Assembly (NCBI RefSeq): GCF_036320965.1
Contig: NC_092232.1
Location: forward strand, 56,703,564-56,767,563
Source: Panulirus ornatus
Lineage: Eukaryota; Arthropoda; Malacostraca; Decapoda; Palinuridae
Length of the DNA stretch: 64,000 nucleotides
Reading direction: 5' to 3'
Shown here: positions 19,906-32,661 of the stretch, in pieces
Layout of the letters: every line of letters starts with the position of its first letter
How positions within the stretch are numbered: the stretch's first letter is position 1
The notes under the pieces: generated by a model
The model's input: the letters and a program-made list of their open reading frames with translations, nothing else
The model's database searches: none
What the model was told of the DNA's origin: nothing
Position numbers and translations under genes: made by a program

Positions 19906-21685
19906 TCATGAGAGGGCTTCTTTTTTATAACTTTTGATGATTTATATTATTTGGGTTATGTATTTCATTTTGTGATGTTAATAAAATTGTTGAAATTCAC
20001 ATATCATATTCTTTATTTGTCATTTAATTAACTCTAGTTTATCAAACTTGATTGTTTGTTGTTTTTTATATCAATATACATTTTCTCTGAAAAATACTTT
20101 AGTTTAATTCATAAATGATATTTCTAAGTAACACGCGGATAATTCTTTCATTAGTGTTCATCACAGTAAAATAAACAGGTCTATTTTACAAAGTATACAT
20201 AAAGGATCGTACTAAAGTTTTGAAGAATATAAACTCATAACTTGTTTAAAACCTTGTAAACCTTGTGCTGATAATAACTATATCACTTTTCTGTAGGCAA
20301 TATCGTTTTAATGGGTAAAAGCCGGATGAAAACCTTGTAATATAAAATTTGATGGTATTATGTTTAGGTTGTTGAAGATATTACTGATTTCTACATGTAA
20401 AACATTTATGTTATCTGCAAAATAGAAATCTTTATGTTAGATATGTTAATTTTACCGGTTTCACGTTACATACATTTCTGTACCCTGTGCTCCAGAAAAG
20501 TTATGGGATTTTATTCATTATCGTATTAGATAATTTGCTTAAATACAATGTCTCACGTACTTTCTATAGAAATCTGGTAGCAATATACATTTTATATCTG
20601 GATTCTATGACAATCAATGATAGGTTCTCAGAATCAGTAAAGGTGTAATTATTTTTCTTGTATTGAGTCAAGTTTTCGTCCATCACAAAATACCGTAATG
20701 CTGTCTAAGGTTCTCTCTTGGGTCTACATTGCTGAACAACGTCAGTGTACAATGGCCAGTGATATTCACCGTAGACATATGTTTACACTGTGTACACATA
20801 GCAGGCAAACTACAGTATCATCTTAAGTTGTGGAAATAAAACTATCAAGGCAGGACAAGGATTTAGGTGTCATCATTAGTAGAGATGTAAAGCCAAGACA
20901 ACAGTGTATTAATGTACGTAATAAGACTAACAGACAACTTGGTGTCATGTGTTAGTAGCAAGAATGAACAGGTAATATTACAGCTATAGTTAGTCACACA
21001 CCACTTACATTATGACGTACAATATTGATCACTGTATTACAGTATGCATATCATTTCCTTGATACCAGGCATTATAACCCTTCCAAATGAACACATTAAA
21101 ATCATGAGAGTTTCTTTCTCTCACAGGTGGCAGGCAGGGTTAGTTATGTAAGAGGTATGTTTACTGATGTAATCTGTACCTTTACCTGGAATATCATCAC
21201 CTTCTCACATCGTTACTGTAATACGTATAAACTTAGGTCAGTACAGCATATTGTCAAAGAACAACACCATTAGTCATGAAAAAGTAGAACTATCTATCCT
21301 CCTCTGACCTTTAATTTCTATGGACAAATTTCATCATATATAGATAATGGAAGAGCCAATTGGAGTCAAAGTAAATGTAATGATTCATTGATCATTTCCA
21401 TTCATGGTATAGACAGGTAGGGATTTTATGACTACGAGACAATGAGAAACTGTTACTAAGGTTGGAGTATCTGGCAATTATTTCAGATAATCGTAAAAAA
21501 ATGAAAGAATTAATAAACATTCTTTTTCTTTTGTCTTATTTTTTCATATTTGAAATATTTCATTCATTGATTTCAATCACATTCGGTAAAAGTTGTGATG
21601 ATTCAACATTGTGTTTGTAAAACGTCCACTGTGGATCTTCCTCCGTTCCTGAAATACTAAGATAACGACCTTGTGGACGCCGACC
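19906..21685. other. 1.8 kb AT-rich, featureless
   Basis: No credible ORF, no tandem repeat and no copy of any window repeat was noticed. Probably intergenic or intronic. Confidence 0.5.
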
Positions 21686-21689
21686 ACAA

Positions 21690-22165
21690 CACGTCAACGT
21701 CCCAGTCACAACCCCACGTGGTCACGCTGGCCTCAACCAGTCACAACCCCACGTGGTCACGCTGGCCTCAACCAGTCACAACTCCACGTGGTCACGCTGG
21801 CCTCAACCAGTCACAACCCCACGTGGTCACGCTAGCCTCAACCAGTCACAACCCCAAGTGGTCACGCTGGCCTCAACCAGTCACAACTCCACGTGGTCAC
21901 GCTGGCCTCAACCAGTCACAAGCCCCACGTGGTCACTCTGGCCTCAACCAGTCACAAGCCCCACATGGTCACGCTGACCTCAACCAGTCACAAGCCCCAT
22001 GTGGTCACGCTGACCTCAACTAGTCACAAGCCCCCGTGGTCACGCTGGCCTCAACCAGTTACAAACCCCACGTGGTCACACTGGCCACAACCAGTTACAA
22101 ACCCCACGTGGTCACGCTGGCCTCAACCAGTTACAAACCCCACGTGGTCACACTGGCCACAACCG
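21690..22165. repeat. 35-bp minisatellite, ~13 units
   Basis: The unit CCAGTCACAACCCCACGTGG plus TCACGCTGGCCTCAA (35 bp in all) repeats about 13 times. Variants in the later part replace GGCCTC with GACCTC or GGCCAC. Each unit contains the palindrome CCACGTGG. The period is not a multiple of three, so the open frames cycle through three peptides and are not coding. Confidence 0.95.
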
Positions 22166-22769
22166 TTCTATATCAACTGTCACCTGCCACCAATTATTGT
22201 ATCAGATGGGCAATGCCTGGATGACGACAGCGATGTGCTTTCAGAGTATATTTTCACAGAAACTACATAGTAAAAATAATTTTGTAGTTATAGCTTTAGA
22301 ATAATTGAAAAAAGACAAAGTTACATGAAGCATAAAAACGGCCTTAAAAAAGGAGAGTTGCAAGTGTAGCAGCAGCAGCAGGTGGAGAAGATCTTGGTCA
22401 AGATGTTATAACCGGCAGGTCATGATGCGGCCCATCATCTACAAGTGGTACACACACCATCCCTAGACCACACTTACACTACACTTGACCCAGCCTTGTG
22501 GCACCCGCGCCAGCCAGGTACTCACTGGCAGTCAACATTATATCATGACAACAAACTTGGACCTACAACTAAACACAACTTATAAATAATAACCCAGCTG
22601 GCTAGATTGACAACCATCATGGCGGTCCGCCAGTCATCTGTATATCTCAATCTTTCCTTCATTTAAACTCCAACTTTTTCATGTCATATCCCAACTCCTC
22701 TGTTCATCAACATCTTTACGTCATCTCATAGAAAGGGATATTTACACAGTAAGAGTGTATGTGGCACTC

Positions 22770-23265
22770 AATCTCTCTTGGTATTTCTTCACACAAGTCT
22801 CTTTTCCAAGTTCACTTCCTCTCGCCACCTCTTCTCCCCGACATTGTTTCCTCATTCGAAAACCTCTTCAGATCTTCACTGTCGTCTCCACAAGATGGTG
22901 ATCAAACATCACACCAGCTGCCCCTTTCAGCACATTTACATCCAAAAGTCTTTCTTTTACACGTCTTTCAATTAACATGTAATCCAGTCATGCCCGCTGG
23001 CCATCTCTCCTACTCACATACGTATATTTATGTATATCACATTTTACAAACCAGGTATTCCCAATCACCAGTCCTTTACACACACACAACACAAGTTGTT
23101 CACCATTTCCATGCACCTCAGTTATACCCTCCACTGCCACATTACTTACCTTCACATTTAAATCACCATCACTAATACCTGGTCTCTTACATCATAACTG
23201 CTGACACACTCACTCACTTGCTCCCAAAATACTTCCTCTGTTCTTGACTCTAACTCGCTACCTCG
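22770..23265 (-). pseudogene. RTE-like LINE fragment (endonuclease region), decayed
   Basis: The plus-strand text (CTGGCCATCTCTCCTACTCA, AACCAGGTATTCCCAATCAC, CATTTACATCCAAAAGTC) is a diverged version of 46060-46550, the antisense of the LINE endonuclease domain. Short indels destroy the frame. Confidence 0.8.
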
Positions 23266-23289
23266 CTAAGTGCCATTTGACCTGACCTA

Positions 23290-24330
23290 ATGGGGCAGGA
23301 CAAGGGTCATTATCTTCACTACTCTCTGGACACCACTGGTTCTTGGCCTCAGCCACTACACTCTCCACTTCAATACTATCTCACTAAACTCTTAAAATCA
23401 CTGATCTTTGACCCATCGCTTTCAGATAATGTTAAAATCCTAATTCATCGTCAAGATCTTCACTATAACGTTGGATGAACATACTGAATGTTGGAGATTC
23501 GAACCCATGACCTTGATCTTTGAGACTCAGGCTCGGTAATAATGCACACCATACCTGCCAGTGAATTCCAATACTTAGTCACTTAAATCTTAAGACCACA
23601 CACACATGTACATACTGAACTGTAGACAAAAATATGGTCAACGAAAGATATTTCATATATCTGGTTTTATAACTTATAAGATCAGGAAATAAGATTTAAT
23701 CATTATCATTATCGGACGATTATAATGCCCAACAACACACGTTGGGTACAGACAGAAAAAAACTATCGCGCGTTTTTTGTACGAAACAAAATGATGCACC
23801 AGACGTGGAATAATGGAACAGTCAATATTTTCCTGTGAGATGGTGGTAGCCCTGATGTCCCTGCCTGTGGGTGTCCTCACCTATGTAATGGCAACGATAT
23901 ATCCTTCCGTATGTAGTACAGTAGATGGGATACGTAAATTGAGCATGTAAATGTAATATTCTGCACAGTAAGGCATATTGCAGTAATCATCATCTCTTGC
24001 AAAGTGTCAAATTCGTGGTGTAAAATAATACACTACATGATATCTACGACACCCTGCTTCATACCGGCGGTGATTTATCTGTCTGCTGGTTTAGATTAAT
24101 CAGCAACCTCATGTAATATGTAGTATCACCTGTGTGACTGATAACAGTATGTCACAAACCTGGCACCACATCATAGTATTTAGTAAACCAACATGAAAAG
24201 TAATGACTCTTTTCATGGATCTGCATTAGTTAACTTCCCTTTAACAGTGAAAATCAGATTTCTATATAACATGACCATAGACATGTTGTTGGAGGTTAAG
24301 AAAGTAATCTTTGACTGTAAATTTAATTAT
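23290..24330. other. 1 kb without recognised features
   Basis: AT-rich. A 68-codon minus ORF (23674-23880) has no recognised motif and is left uncalled. Confidence 0.45.
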
Positions 24331-24861
24331 TTCAATACTTGGTATAACCTCCTCCCGTTGCCAACACTTCATTGAGCCTTCGAGGCTTGGATGCCACTAA
24401 CGTCTGTGTTAAGTTCCTACCAGAAGGGCTTCGTAGATGTTCCCATGCTTGTAAAGCATCATTTACGACTGTAGCACGACATCGATGTTGTCGGTCAGGC
24501 AGGCCTTGCTGCATGGTCGCCCATACGTGCTCTATCGGGTTGAGATCAGGCGATTTTGCAGGATATGGCACACTGTTATATGTGGATGGCGAGCATACCA
24601 CGCCTTTACAACCCTGGATGTGTGAAGTGGGCTGTTATCTTGGACGAGGTAAAATGGCTCCGGCTGTGGAAACAGCATAGCCCCCACTGAAGGTAGCAGG
24701 ACCTCCTCCAGTATCTCAACGTATCTAGGTCCGGTCAACTGGCCAGGCCCGACATCCACCAACTCACCGACACCAGCACCATGGATGGATCCAACCAAAT
24801 AGTCCTGCACTGACGCGCGCGCCCACTCCTCCTGCTACCCACCACATGTTGTGTCTCGTAT

Positions 24862-25264
24862 CTGGTTATATAAAATGTATAAAATTACATAAGACACACG
24901 TGTGTCTTAATGATATTAGTGCAACTGTTGCTGCAATATAGATTACGATAATAACTAAGTAAATTAAAAAATATTAACTAACTTAATATATAATAATTAT
25001 TTATTGTGATATCACATCGTAAATGGAGATTATTGCTACAGTATTTACATATGCCGTATAAAGTGATCATGATCACTGTTATTCACTTAAAAAATAATGA
25101 GTGTGCATAACTCAAATGTAATACTGCAGCACAACAGGACGTTTCAAGCAGCAAACCACTGTGGTGGCCGTGGCACCATGGTTTCAAAGCACTTCCGGAA
25201 CGGTTGTTCAAGTTGGCCTCACCATAAATTGTCATTATAAAATGGAAAATATTTTATATAGCAT

Positions 25265-25324
<60 letters not shown>

Positions 25325-25349
25325 ACAGACAGACAGAGAAAGAGCTAAC
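24862..25349 (-). other. Intron-like insertion 2 in the Tc1-like transposase
   Basis: On the coding strand the left border reads ACACCAG|GTTAGC and the right border ATATAACCAG|ATACGAG. Joining the borders restores N-T-R-Y-E-T-Q-H, as expected for Tc1-like proteins. The 488-nt segment is AT-rich and contains (CA)n (about 25270-25321). Confidence 0.6.
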
Positions 25350-25660
25350 CTGGTGTTAGGATGCCGCCAAACATGTTTGTTTGCAGGGGGACCATCGCTG
25401 CAGAAGGTTTTTTCATCACAAAAGATGACGTTCTCCCAAAACTGATGTGGCTTGTCCGCATACTCCAACGCATACTCCACCCTGCTCTCCATGTTTGCCT
25501 CACTTAACACAGGTTTTGTTGCTGGTATGCGACCACGTAGCCCCTCAGAGTGATGTCTGTTTCGGACAGTTTGAGGCGTGCACTGCAGACCAAGAGTATC
25601 CCGAATGTTGCTAGCGTCGGGCGTGAAGGGGGCGTGAGCAGTAATGACAGCTGCTATGGC

Positions 25661-25756
25661 CTAGGGAAAGGATGACATATTGCAAATATAACATGTGATG
25701 TGGTTGTTTACATAACATCAAGTGGTCCAGTATACCTATATATGCAACATCATTAC
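25661..25756 (-). other. Intron-like insertion 1 in the Tc1-like transposase (96 nt)
   Basis: The borders on the coding strand are CCCCAG|GTAATG and TTTCCCTAG|GCCATAG, with a pyrimidine-rich 3' end. Joining brings the GRPPCTTP linker next to the second HTH region, though the resulting frame is off by one base. Confidence 0.55.
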
Positions 25757-26356
25757 CTGGGGTTGTGCAAGGTGGGCGCCCACGCCGATGCCTGTTGTCT
25801 GTGTTGCCCAACTCTGCCTGTCGGTGAATCCATCGTGCTACGGTTGACCCATGAATACCAAGACGTCTCCCAATTTCAGAGTCGATGTAGCCCTCATTAT
25901 GAAGCTGTAGAATAGCTTCACGTGTCGCTTGTGAGGTCTCCATGGTAAAATTAGATATACCACAAAAACAACCTTTCGACATTGGCTCGCAGTGAACTAT
26001 ACCCGCGCTGTTTCATTGTTTCAAAAATATATCGCATGTCTCATTACATTTCCTGCATGGACACGAAATGGCGGTGTAAGATAACCTTTATGGACTGCCA
26101 CGAACCCAGATGTGCTATAGAATAATACAATATCAATAGTAAAACATATTCTTCCCAAATTACACCTATACAATATGAAGGTATTGTGTTTACCTGGCAT
26201 CACATTGAGGTATGCTGCAGCTACCACATGCCCCCGGGGGTTGCCGCATATAGCTGTGTGTGTCTCACAGATATATTACACACACCAATTCAAAAGTAGG
26301 GGTTCGTACTGCCTTGTATGATGTAATTTTATTGTTAATAATATAATGCCGCTCTT

Positions 26357-27240
26357 GTGGCACGTAACTTACATGGGTCTAGCATAGGACTCTGGAAACC
26401 TGTGGCTTCCAGGCACGTATACCAACCCTACCGGCATGGTACAACAGGTAGGCCAGTGATCATTACACACGTCTTCAGACCCCCTCTGCGCGATAGTTTT
26501 TTTTGTTGTGTGTACAGTAAAGGAACCCTACCCATTCTTACTCTCCGTATTAACGTTATTCATTTTTCCGTTCTTTGTCCTATAAGAAAACCTTCATATA
26601 CAAACAACAAGAGTGACAAGCTTATACATCTACTTTCCATAATGGCTGGCAAAGAATCCCCGGAATCCCGCCCGTCTCTGTCTGCTGTCAACGAGGGCTC
26701 AGGCAGCAGCAGTGACGCCCCTCCCAACACCTTGGCCCATCTAAATGATTGATCTGATTTGTGCCGCTCTCACCGACTAGTTTATTGTGCTCACTATGAA
26801 GAAAAAATACTCATTATCGGTCATTCTATTAACCTTTCTTCTGTTGAGCACCATCTGGCCGGTACTTCTAATATACTAGTCCTTCTGTCTGACACTCAGT
26901 TGTCTAACAACTGTGTTTTCAATAACCATTTAACATTTCTAACAATAATCATTTACATTGTCGTTACAAAGGAAGTCTGTGCTTCTTCCAAAATCAACCG
27001 GCCATTTGCACGTCTCATGAACCTAGAATGTCTAGACACTGACGTTATCTGGTTGAGAATCTGTCTCCCAACCAACACTTCTGTTTTCACCTCCTGCTCT
27101 CCTGACTCTTCACACTGTATATCTTTCTTTGACTGTCTATATTTCCTCCACGAGGCAGCGACATTCTCTCATCCTCAAGCGGAGGTTCTCTACTTGGGAG
27201 GTTTTAGCGCACATCACAGACAACAGTTGGAAGGTCCATA
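26357..27240 (+). pseudogene. LINE endonuclease (APE) N-terminal fragment
   Basis: From about 26959 to 27240 the plus strand encodes a degenerate APE-type endonuclease: the strand around DTDVIWLRICLPTNTSVFT, then SPDSSHCISFFDCLYFL, then AEVLYLGGFSAHHRQQ, where a functional enzyme has L-G-D-F-N-x-H. Upstream, a short peptide frame opens at ATG 26641 (M-A-G-K-E-S-P-E) and stops after 36 residues. The pattern is that of a decapod jockey/CR1-group LINE. The Asp/Asn of the GDFN box are lost and several stops are present. The copy is cut at 27245 by (AT)n-(TG)n and the SINE-like element. Confidence 0.6.
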
Positions 27241-27243
27241 CGC

Positions 27244-27593
<350 letters not shown>

Positions 27594-27628
<35 letters not shown>
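27594..27628. repeat. (TG)n microsatellite
   Basis: Directly follows the SINE-like 3' end and ends in GCGCGCGC. Confidence 0.95.
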
Positions 27629-27632
<4 letters not shown>

Positions 27633-28264
27633 CATGTTTGTTTGATTGTTTGTTTTCCACGCATAATAATTTGGAGAGAAAATGAGTAAGGAAAAAGAAA
27701 TTAGTGTGAGAAGAAACAGGACATGGTACACATCCTGAATATGAGAGATGAAGACCATGGATGAACAAAGTGGGGTTTGTGTACATGAGACGGATGTTAA
27801 CATGCAAGACCGTATGGAAGTGCAGTGAGAATATTCTGCCTCGGTCACCCTTCCAAACAGTAGAAGAGAGAAATGGACATATACAAAGTGGCAAATTCTC
27901 TTGTCAAACCTACGTCTCTTAGACAACATCTGACATAGTTACTTTGTCATTATCCTTAGAACATTCTATTTAGCTTTCGAGTCTGATTTCTCCTCCCCTA
28001 AGGACTTCCGTAACCATTGCAGCTTCTCCCTTACTATCAAAGCAATAAATGGATGAAACCATTTGCTTTTAGCTCAGTAATGGCCTATAGCCGCTTGTGT
28101 CCTTGGCACATTGGATACAGCCTCATAGATGCAATTTGTTGCTATGTTCTCTGACATCAGACTGTGGATGATACAAGGCACAAACACGCTGTATAACCTG
28201 TTAATGAATAATGCTTCTCTTGATTGTTATCAATTTCTTCAATGGGTAGAATATGCGTACACCT

Positions 28265-29395
28265 GGTGGTTGTTTTGAAGAATTTGCTTTAGAGAAATGT
28301 ATACAAAGAGTAAAATTTGTGTGTGGCATTTACTGATCTGGAAAACGCGTATGGTGGGGCTGATTTAGATGCCTTATAGAAGGTTATACGATAATATGAC
28401 GCAGGAGGACGTTTACTAGATGCAGCGGCTGTTATTAGGAGAGCAAGGCATATGTGATGGGAGGAAAATGGGTGATTCTAAATGTAGACGGATCTTTGCC
28501 AAGGGTTTCTGATGTTAACATGGGTGTTTAACCCGTTTATGGATGCTGTGGTGAGGGAGATTAGTACGAGGGTCATACTGTATCTATAGTATGTTGAGTA
28601 TGGGGTTGGCTGGGAGATGAGCCAGCGGTTGTTTGCAGATGATATGGCTCAGGTGGCAGATTCCAGTAATAAATTACAAAAGCTAGCGTATGAATTAGTG
28701 TTTGAAAGGAGTATGTTGAGAGTTTATGTTAGTAAGATTGAGGTTATGTGGTTTAACAGAGGGAAAGATAGACTGGTCTGAGTGCACGTTTGAGTGATGA
28801 GAACATAGAAGTGGAGTGTTTTAGATACATGAGATGGATATAGGGGGATTCAAGTGATCCATTGGGTGAGTGAGGGGCCAAAGTTCCAGGGTGCAATATG
28901 GACTATGTGTAAAGAAAATTCATTGTGTGTGAGGGTAAAGATTATTATGTTTGACGGTATTATAGTCCCGATAGTGTTGTGTGGGTGCGAGTCTTGAGCC
29001 TTAAATGCAAAAGGAGAAATGTGAGTGTGTTGGAAATGAAGATGTGAATAACAAGGTGTGGCGTAAGAAGGGTTGATCATGTGAGGAAAGACAATGTAAG
29101 AGAGAGGTGCGGTAGTCATCGTAAGTGATGTATGATTGACGAAGCTGAATGGGGTGTACTGAAACGGTTTAGGTATATGTAAAAAACTAATGAAAAGAAA
29201 CTGATAAAGAGGACATACTTGTCAGAAGACGAGGGAACAGAATGACTGAAGAACCTGAAAAGGAGATGGAAGGAGTGAATAAGGGTTTAAGTTATCTGGG
29301 TCAGGACATGCAAGAGGGTGAGAGGTGTGCAAGGTACAATTTGAGCGATGTGGAGTTCAGGGAACTACATGCTGTCAGTGGGCTGAACTAGGATA
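28265..29395 (+). pseudogene. RTE-like LINE RT and C-terminal part, decayed
   Basis: Plus-strand frames give a corrupt version of the RTE-like RT: a FTDLENAYGGADLDAL segment corresponding to FMDLEKAYDRVDRDAL, ADDMAQVADSSNKLQKL for the FADD box, then GCGVRRVDHVRKDNVR and VLKRFRYM pieces. The domain after the catalytic box is also traceable to TCKRVRGVQ near the end. Dozens of substitutions, stops and shifts. It is the only plus-strand RTE-like copy of any length. Confidence 0.8.
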
Positions 29396-29399
29396 TATG

Positions 29400-30220
29400 A
29401 TAAGATCAGGGGTATGCTATATGTGGTACTACTATAAAAGGAAGAATATCTCTGCCTAAAATGACTGTATACACTTGATCGCCTGAAACTTCATCCATTA
29501 ACCATTACCTCAGCAGACACATATATCATTTCAACTTCGCTCCAGTTTCGTAAAACTTGACCCATTGGAAAGACATTAGGCCACTTTAGATGTAGTAATG
29601 ATGTCTTCTTCTTACGTTATCATTTTAATGGTCTGGTTATAGTGCGCTCTCTTACTGTGTCTGATCTGGGAGAGCCACCCTTCTTTACTACAGCCATCAT
29701 CATCCTCTCCAACATTATATCGTAATACACATTCATGTCTGAGTTTCCTTACATGATTACTCCAGACCGACAAGTCTTATAACTTACTGATTCTTTCCTG
29801 TGGTATTCTACGTGTCAACATATGTTAGTAGTTACAGAGTAACAACAAAGTCATAAATGCTATTTGTGTCTACATTTCATGAATGTTTGCGGTAATATGA
29901 TGCTTCAAGGAGTATGAGAATGTCACTAGAGCAAAAACTAACAGGGAGGTTGTGGGCATACAGAAATATCTCTGTAAATAGATATGTGAAGAGATAGATT
30001 CATGTGGCGTACTATGACTATCTTCTTTGTGCGTATTTCTAGATTCTCACATACCCACGATATGGGTTGTCTAAGCATATCCTTACTTCTCCTGGGAAGA
30101 GTAACATAACACCATCACCAGGATGATCTAGATCATCAGTGTACATTATGTATTGTCACTTGAGACGCTGATCACTTCACAGGATCCCTTGCGTTAAGAA
30201 TGGATCATTTCCATTATTAT
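29400..30220. other. 0.8 kb without recognised features
   Basis: AT-rich, no ORF of note, no repeat recognised. Confidence 0.45.
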
Positions 30221-30232
30221 CGTCTGTAGTTT

Positions 30233-30570
30233 TTTTTTTTTTTTTCATACTATCTGCCATTTCCCGTGTTAGCAAGGTAGCGTTAAGAACAGAGGACTGA
30301 GCCTTTGAGGGAATATCCTCATTTGGACCCCTACTCTGTTCCTCTACTGGAAAATTAAAAAAAACCAAGAGGGAAGGATTTCCAGCCCCCTACTCTCTCC
30401 CCTTTTAGTCACCTTCTATGACATGCATGGAAAACGTGGGAAGCATTCTTTCCCCCCTAGCCCCAGGGATAATTTTAAGTGATCGGGGCCTGAACATAAA
30501 GAGGGTGAAAGGTGTGCAAGGAATAAAGTTAATTGGAACGATGTGGTATACCGGGGTCAACAAGCTGTCA
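30233..30570 (-). mobile_element. Chimeric short retroelement: antisense LINE 3' end fused to the SINE-like unit
   Basis: Flanked by ATCGTCTGTAGT on both sides (about 30221-30232 and 30571-30582), a perfect 12-bp target duplication. On the minus strand it begins with about 100 bp antisense to the end of the RTE-like ORF (ACCCCGGTATACCACATCG, GTTCAGGCCCCGATCAC). It continues into the LINE head (ATCCCTGGGGCTAGGGG), the SINE-specific middle and the LINE-like tail (CGCTACCTTGCTAACACGGG), and ends in poly-A (T13 on the plus strand). Compared with 27351-27590 it is the same SINE plus an extra 5' module. Confidence 0.75.
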
Positions 30571-30623
30571 ATGGATCGTCTGTAGTATTGTCATTATTAT
30601 TATCATTCCTATTACACGTAAGT

Positions 30624-30627
<4 letters not shown>

Positions 30628-30708
<81 letters not shown>
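30628..30708. repeat. (CA)n microsatellite
   Basis: About 80 bp of CA with one AA interruption. Confidence 0.95.
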
Positions 30709-30714
<6 letters not shown>

Positions 30715-30739
30715 ACACGAACAAGGACACTAACACAGT

Positions 30740-31795
30740 GACCATAGCAAGAGGAGTAGGAGGTGAAGCAGTGACTAGTGACCTGTGTATACCAGCGTGA
30801 CCGTGATGACCCGGAGGTGTGGTAGTGAAGAGTTAAACTGTCTGTACCACAACGAGCCACATGGGGAGCAGTGGAGGATGGAACTGTCTGGTCACACTTA
30901 ATAGTGATAACATGGAGTGTGAGCAGTGATGTGTGGCACTGTCTGTGGCCCTGTCAGCGTAACAACTGGGATGTGGAACAGTGACGAGTAGACTGTCACA
31001 ACTCGCATCACTGTGACGAGTTGGAGGTAGAAGTTACGTGTATAACTGATCCCGCGTCACCATGACGAACCAGAGATGGGTCAGTGAGGAGAGGAACTGT
31101 CTGTACATGTACCACCGTCACGAGACGGAGGTGGACAGTAACTTGAGAGCTTATATGAGCCCGCGTCGCCATCACGAACCGGAAGTCGGGCAACAATGAA
31201 TGTAACTGTCATTACCTGCGTTACCGTGAGGAGCCGTTGGTGGAACAGTGACAAGTGGAACTGTCTGCACCCGCATCCTCGTGATGAACCGAAGATAAAG
31301 CAGTGATGAGTGGAACCGTGTGTGCAAGCGTCACTATGACGAGCAGGAGGTGGAGCAGTGACGAGTGTCTGTACCAGCGTCACTATGACGAGCAGGAGGT
31401 GGAGCAGTGACGAATGGAAGTGTCTGTACCAGCGTCACTATGACGAGCAGGAGGTGGAGCAGTGACGAGTGTCTGTACCAGCGTCACTATGACGAGCAGG
31501 AGGTGGAGCAGTGACGAGTGGAAGTGTCTGTACCAGCGTCACTATGACGAGCAGGAGGTGGAGCAGTGACGAGTGGAAGTGTCTGTACCAGCGTCACTAT
31601 GACGAGCAGGAGGTGGAGCAGTGACGAGTGGAAGTGTCTGTACCAGCTTCATTATGAAGAGCAGGAAGTGGAGCAGTGACGAGTGGAAGTGTCTGTACCA
31701 GCTTCATTATGAAGAGCAGGAGGTGGAGCAGTGACGAGTGGAAGTGTCTGTACCAGCTTCATTATGAAGAGCAGGAAGTGGAGCAGTCACATGGG
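30740..31795. repeat. 49/55-bp minisatellite with degenerate upstream copies
   Basis: From 31325 units of GACGAGCAGGAGGTGGAGCA with GTGACGAGTG and TCTGTACCAGCGTCACTAT repeat with period 49 or 55 bp; the longer form has an extra GAAGTG. The last units change CGTCACTATGACG to CTTCATTATGAAG. From 30740 to 31325 the same words appear at irregular spacing, an older degenerate part of the array. Confidence 0.88.
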
Positions 31796-32660
31796 GAAGT
31801 GTGTGTACTCACGTCACGGTGACGATGGTCGTACAATATGGCCACTACAAGATGGTTACCATAATGTGGACCCCATCCACACTATCCACATGGCAGGGGA
31901 AGAGACCACAACCGTGTCAATACACACATCAGTAGCAGCGATTAACAACACTGGACAACACCACCAACCTGCGTGCCAACATGTGCACCATGTGATTACT
32001 GCTGTACATACGTCATAATTTGTATGTATTCCTTTGTATCACTCTTGTCAGCACGCTTGATGACGTTACACTCAACACTAACATGATCTATAACGTCTGG
32101 ATGGACATGAAAAGACAAAATTGGTTGTCACAAATCTAGGAAATTGTTAGTGTTTATCGTGAATGAAAAGTGAGCTTTTATCCAGTGTTTATTCACTGAA
32201 AGTTACCCACATCAATCTGGTAGAACTTAAAACACAATCTTTTGGCATGATAATTACCGGTTCCTTTGGCACATCAAGCTACAATTATTTTTAAGGGAAG
32301 GGTAATGAAATTATAAGACGATTAGAGCAGATTTGGGATTGCAAACCAAATTTAAGTGGAATCAAATTACTACTTCATTCAGCCGGGAGGAAAATTGGAT
32401 TCCATCTGAGTTATGAAGGATCCTAATGCAATAACAGAACCACCTGAGCCTCGCAGGCTGACCATAGTACAATTTTTGTTTAGTTATTGACTTGAAAATA
32501 TTTCCCTGCCTCTGCCTCTGTGACGACGGCTTAACCCACACATTTCTAAGACATCCACACACGCTCATATCTGTCTGGTGCATTCATGCTCCACCCACCC
32601 GATCCAAAATTCCCATACGCATCTACACCTTCCTAACATTCATATCCCAAACAACCTACA
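31796..32660. other. 0.85 kb upstream of the kinase exon
   Basis: No coding sequence recognised. The last 60 bp are C/T/A-rich and end in CCTACAG, a likely 3' splice site for the kinase exon. Confidence 0.45.
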
Positions 32661-32661
32661 G

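Larger units (their letters stand above)
24340..25960 (-). pseudogene. Tc1-like transposase pseudogene with two intron-like insertions
   Basis: Minus strand, from ATG at 25943 (M-E-T-S-Q-A-T-R). An N-terminal paired-type HTH (EAILQLHNEGYIDSEIGRRL, then GSTVARWIHRQ) is followed by the GRPPCTTP linker, a second HTH region (DASNIRDTLGLQCTPQTVRN), the first catalytic Asp (FCDEKTFCSDG), the second (VQDNSPLHTSR) and the Glu box (AKSPDLNPIEHVW), spaced as in DD34E. Frameshifts occur just after the second insertion and between the second Asp and the Glu box. The frame is broken at 25661-25756 and 24862-25349 by segments beginning GT and ending AG on the coding strand; the larger one holds a (CA)n tract. 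Terminal inverted repeats were not identified. The enzyme would cut and paste the element at TA sites; this copy is inactive. Confidence 0.85.

Noticed and set aside
21673..22270. Three overlapping plus ORFs of SQPHVVTLAST-type repeats
   Set aside because: They derive from a 35-bp minisatellite that cycles through frames; no independent coding signal.
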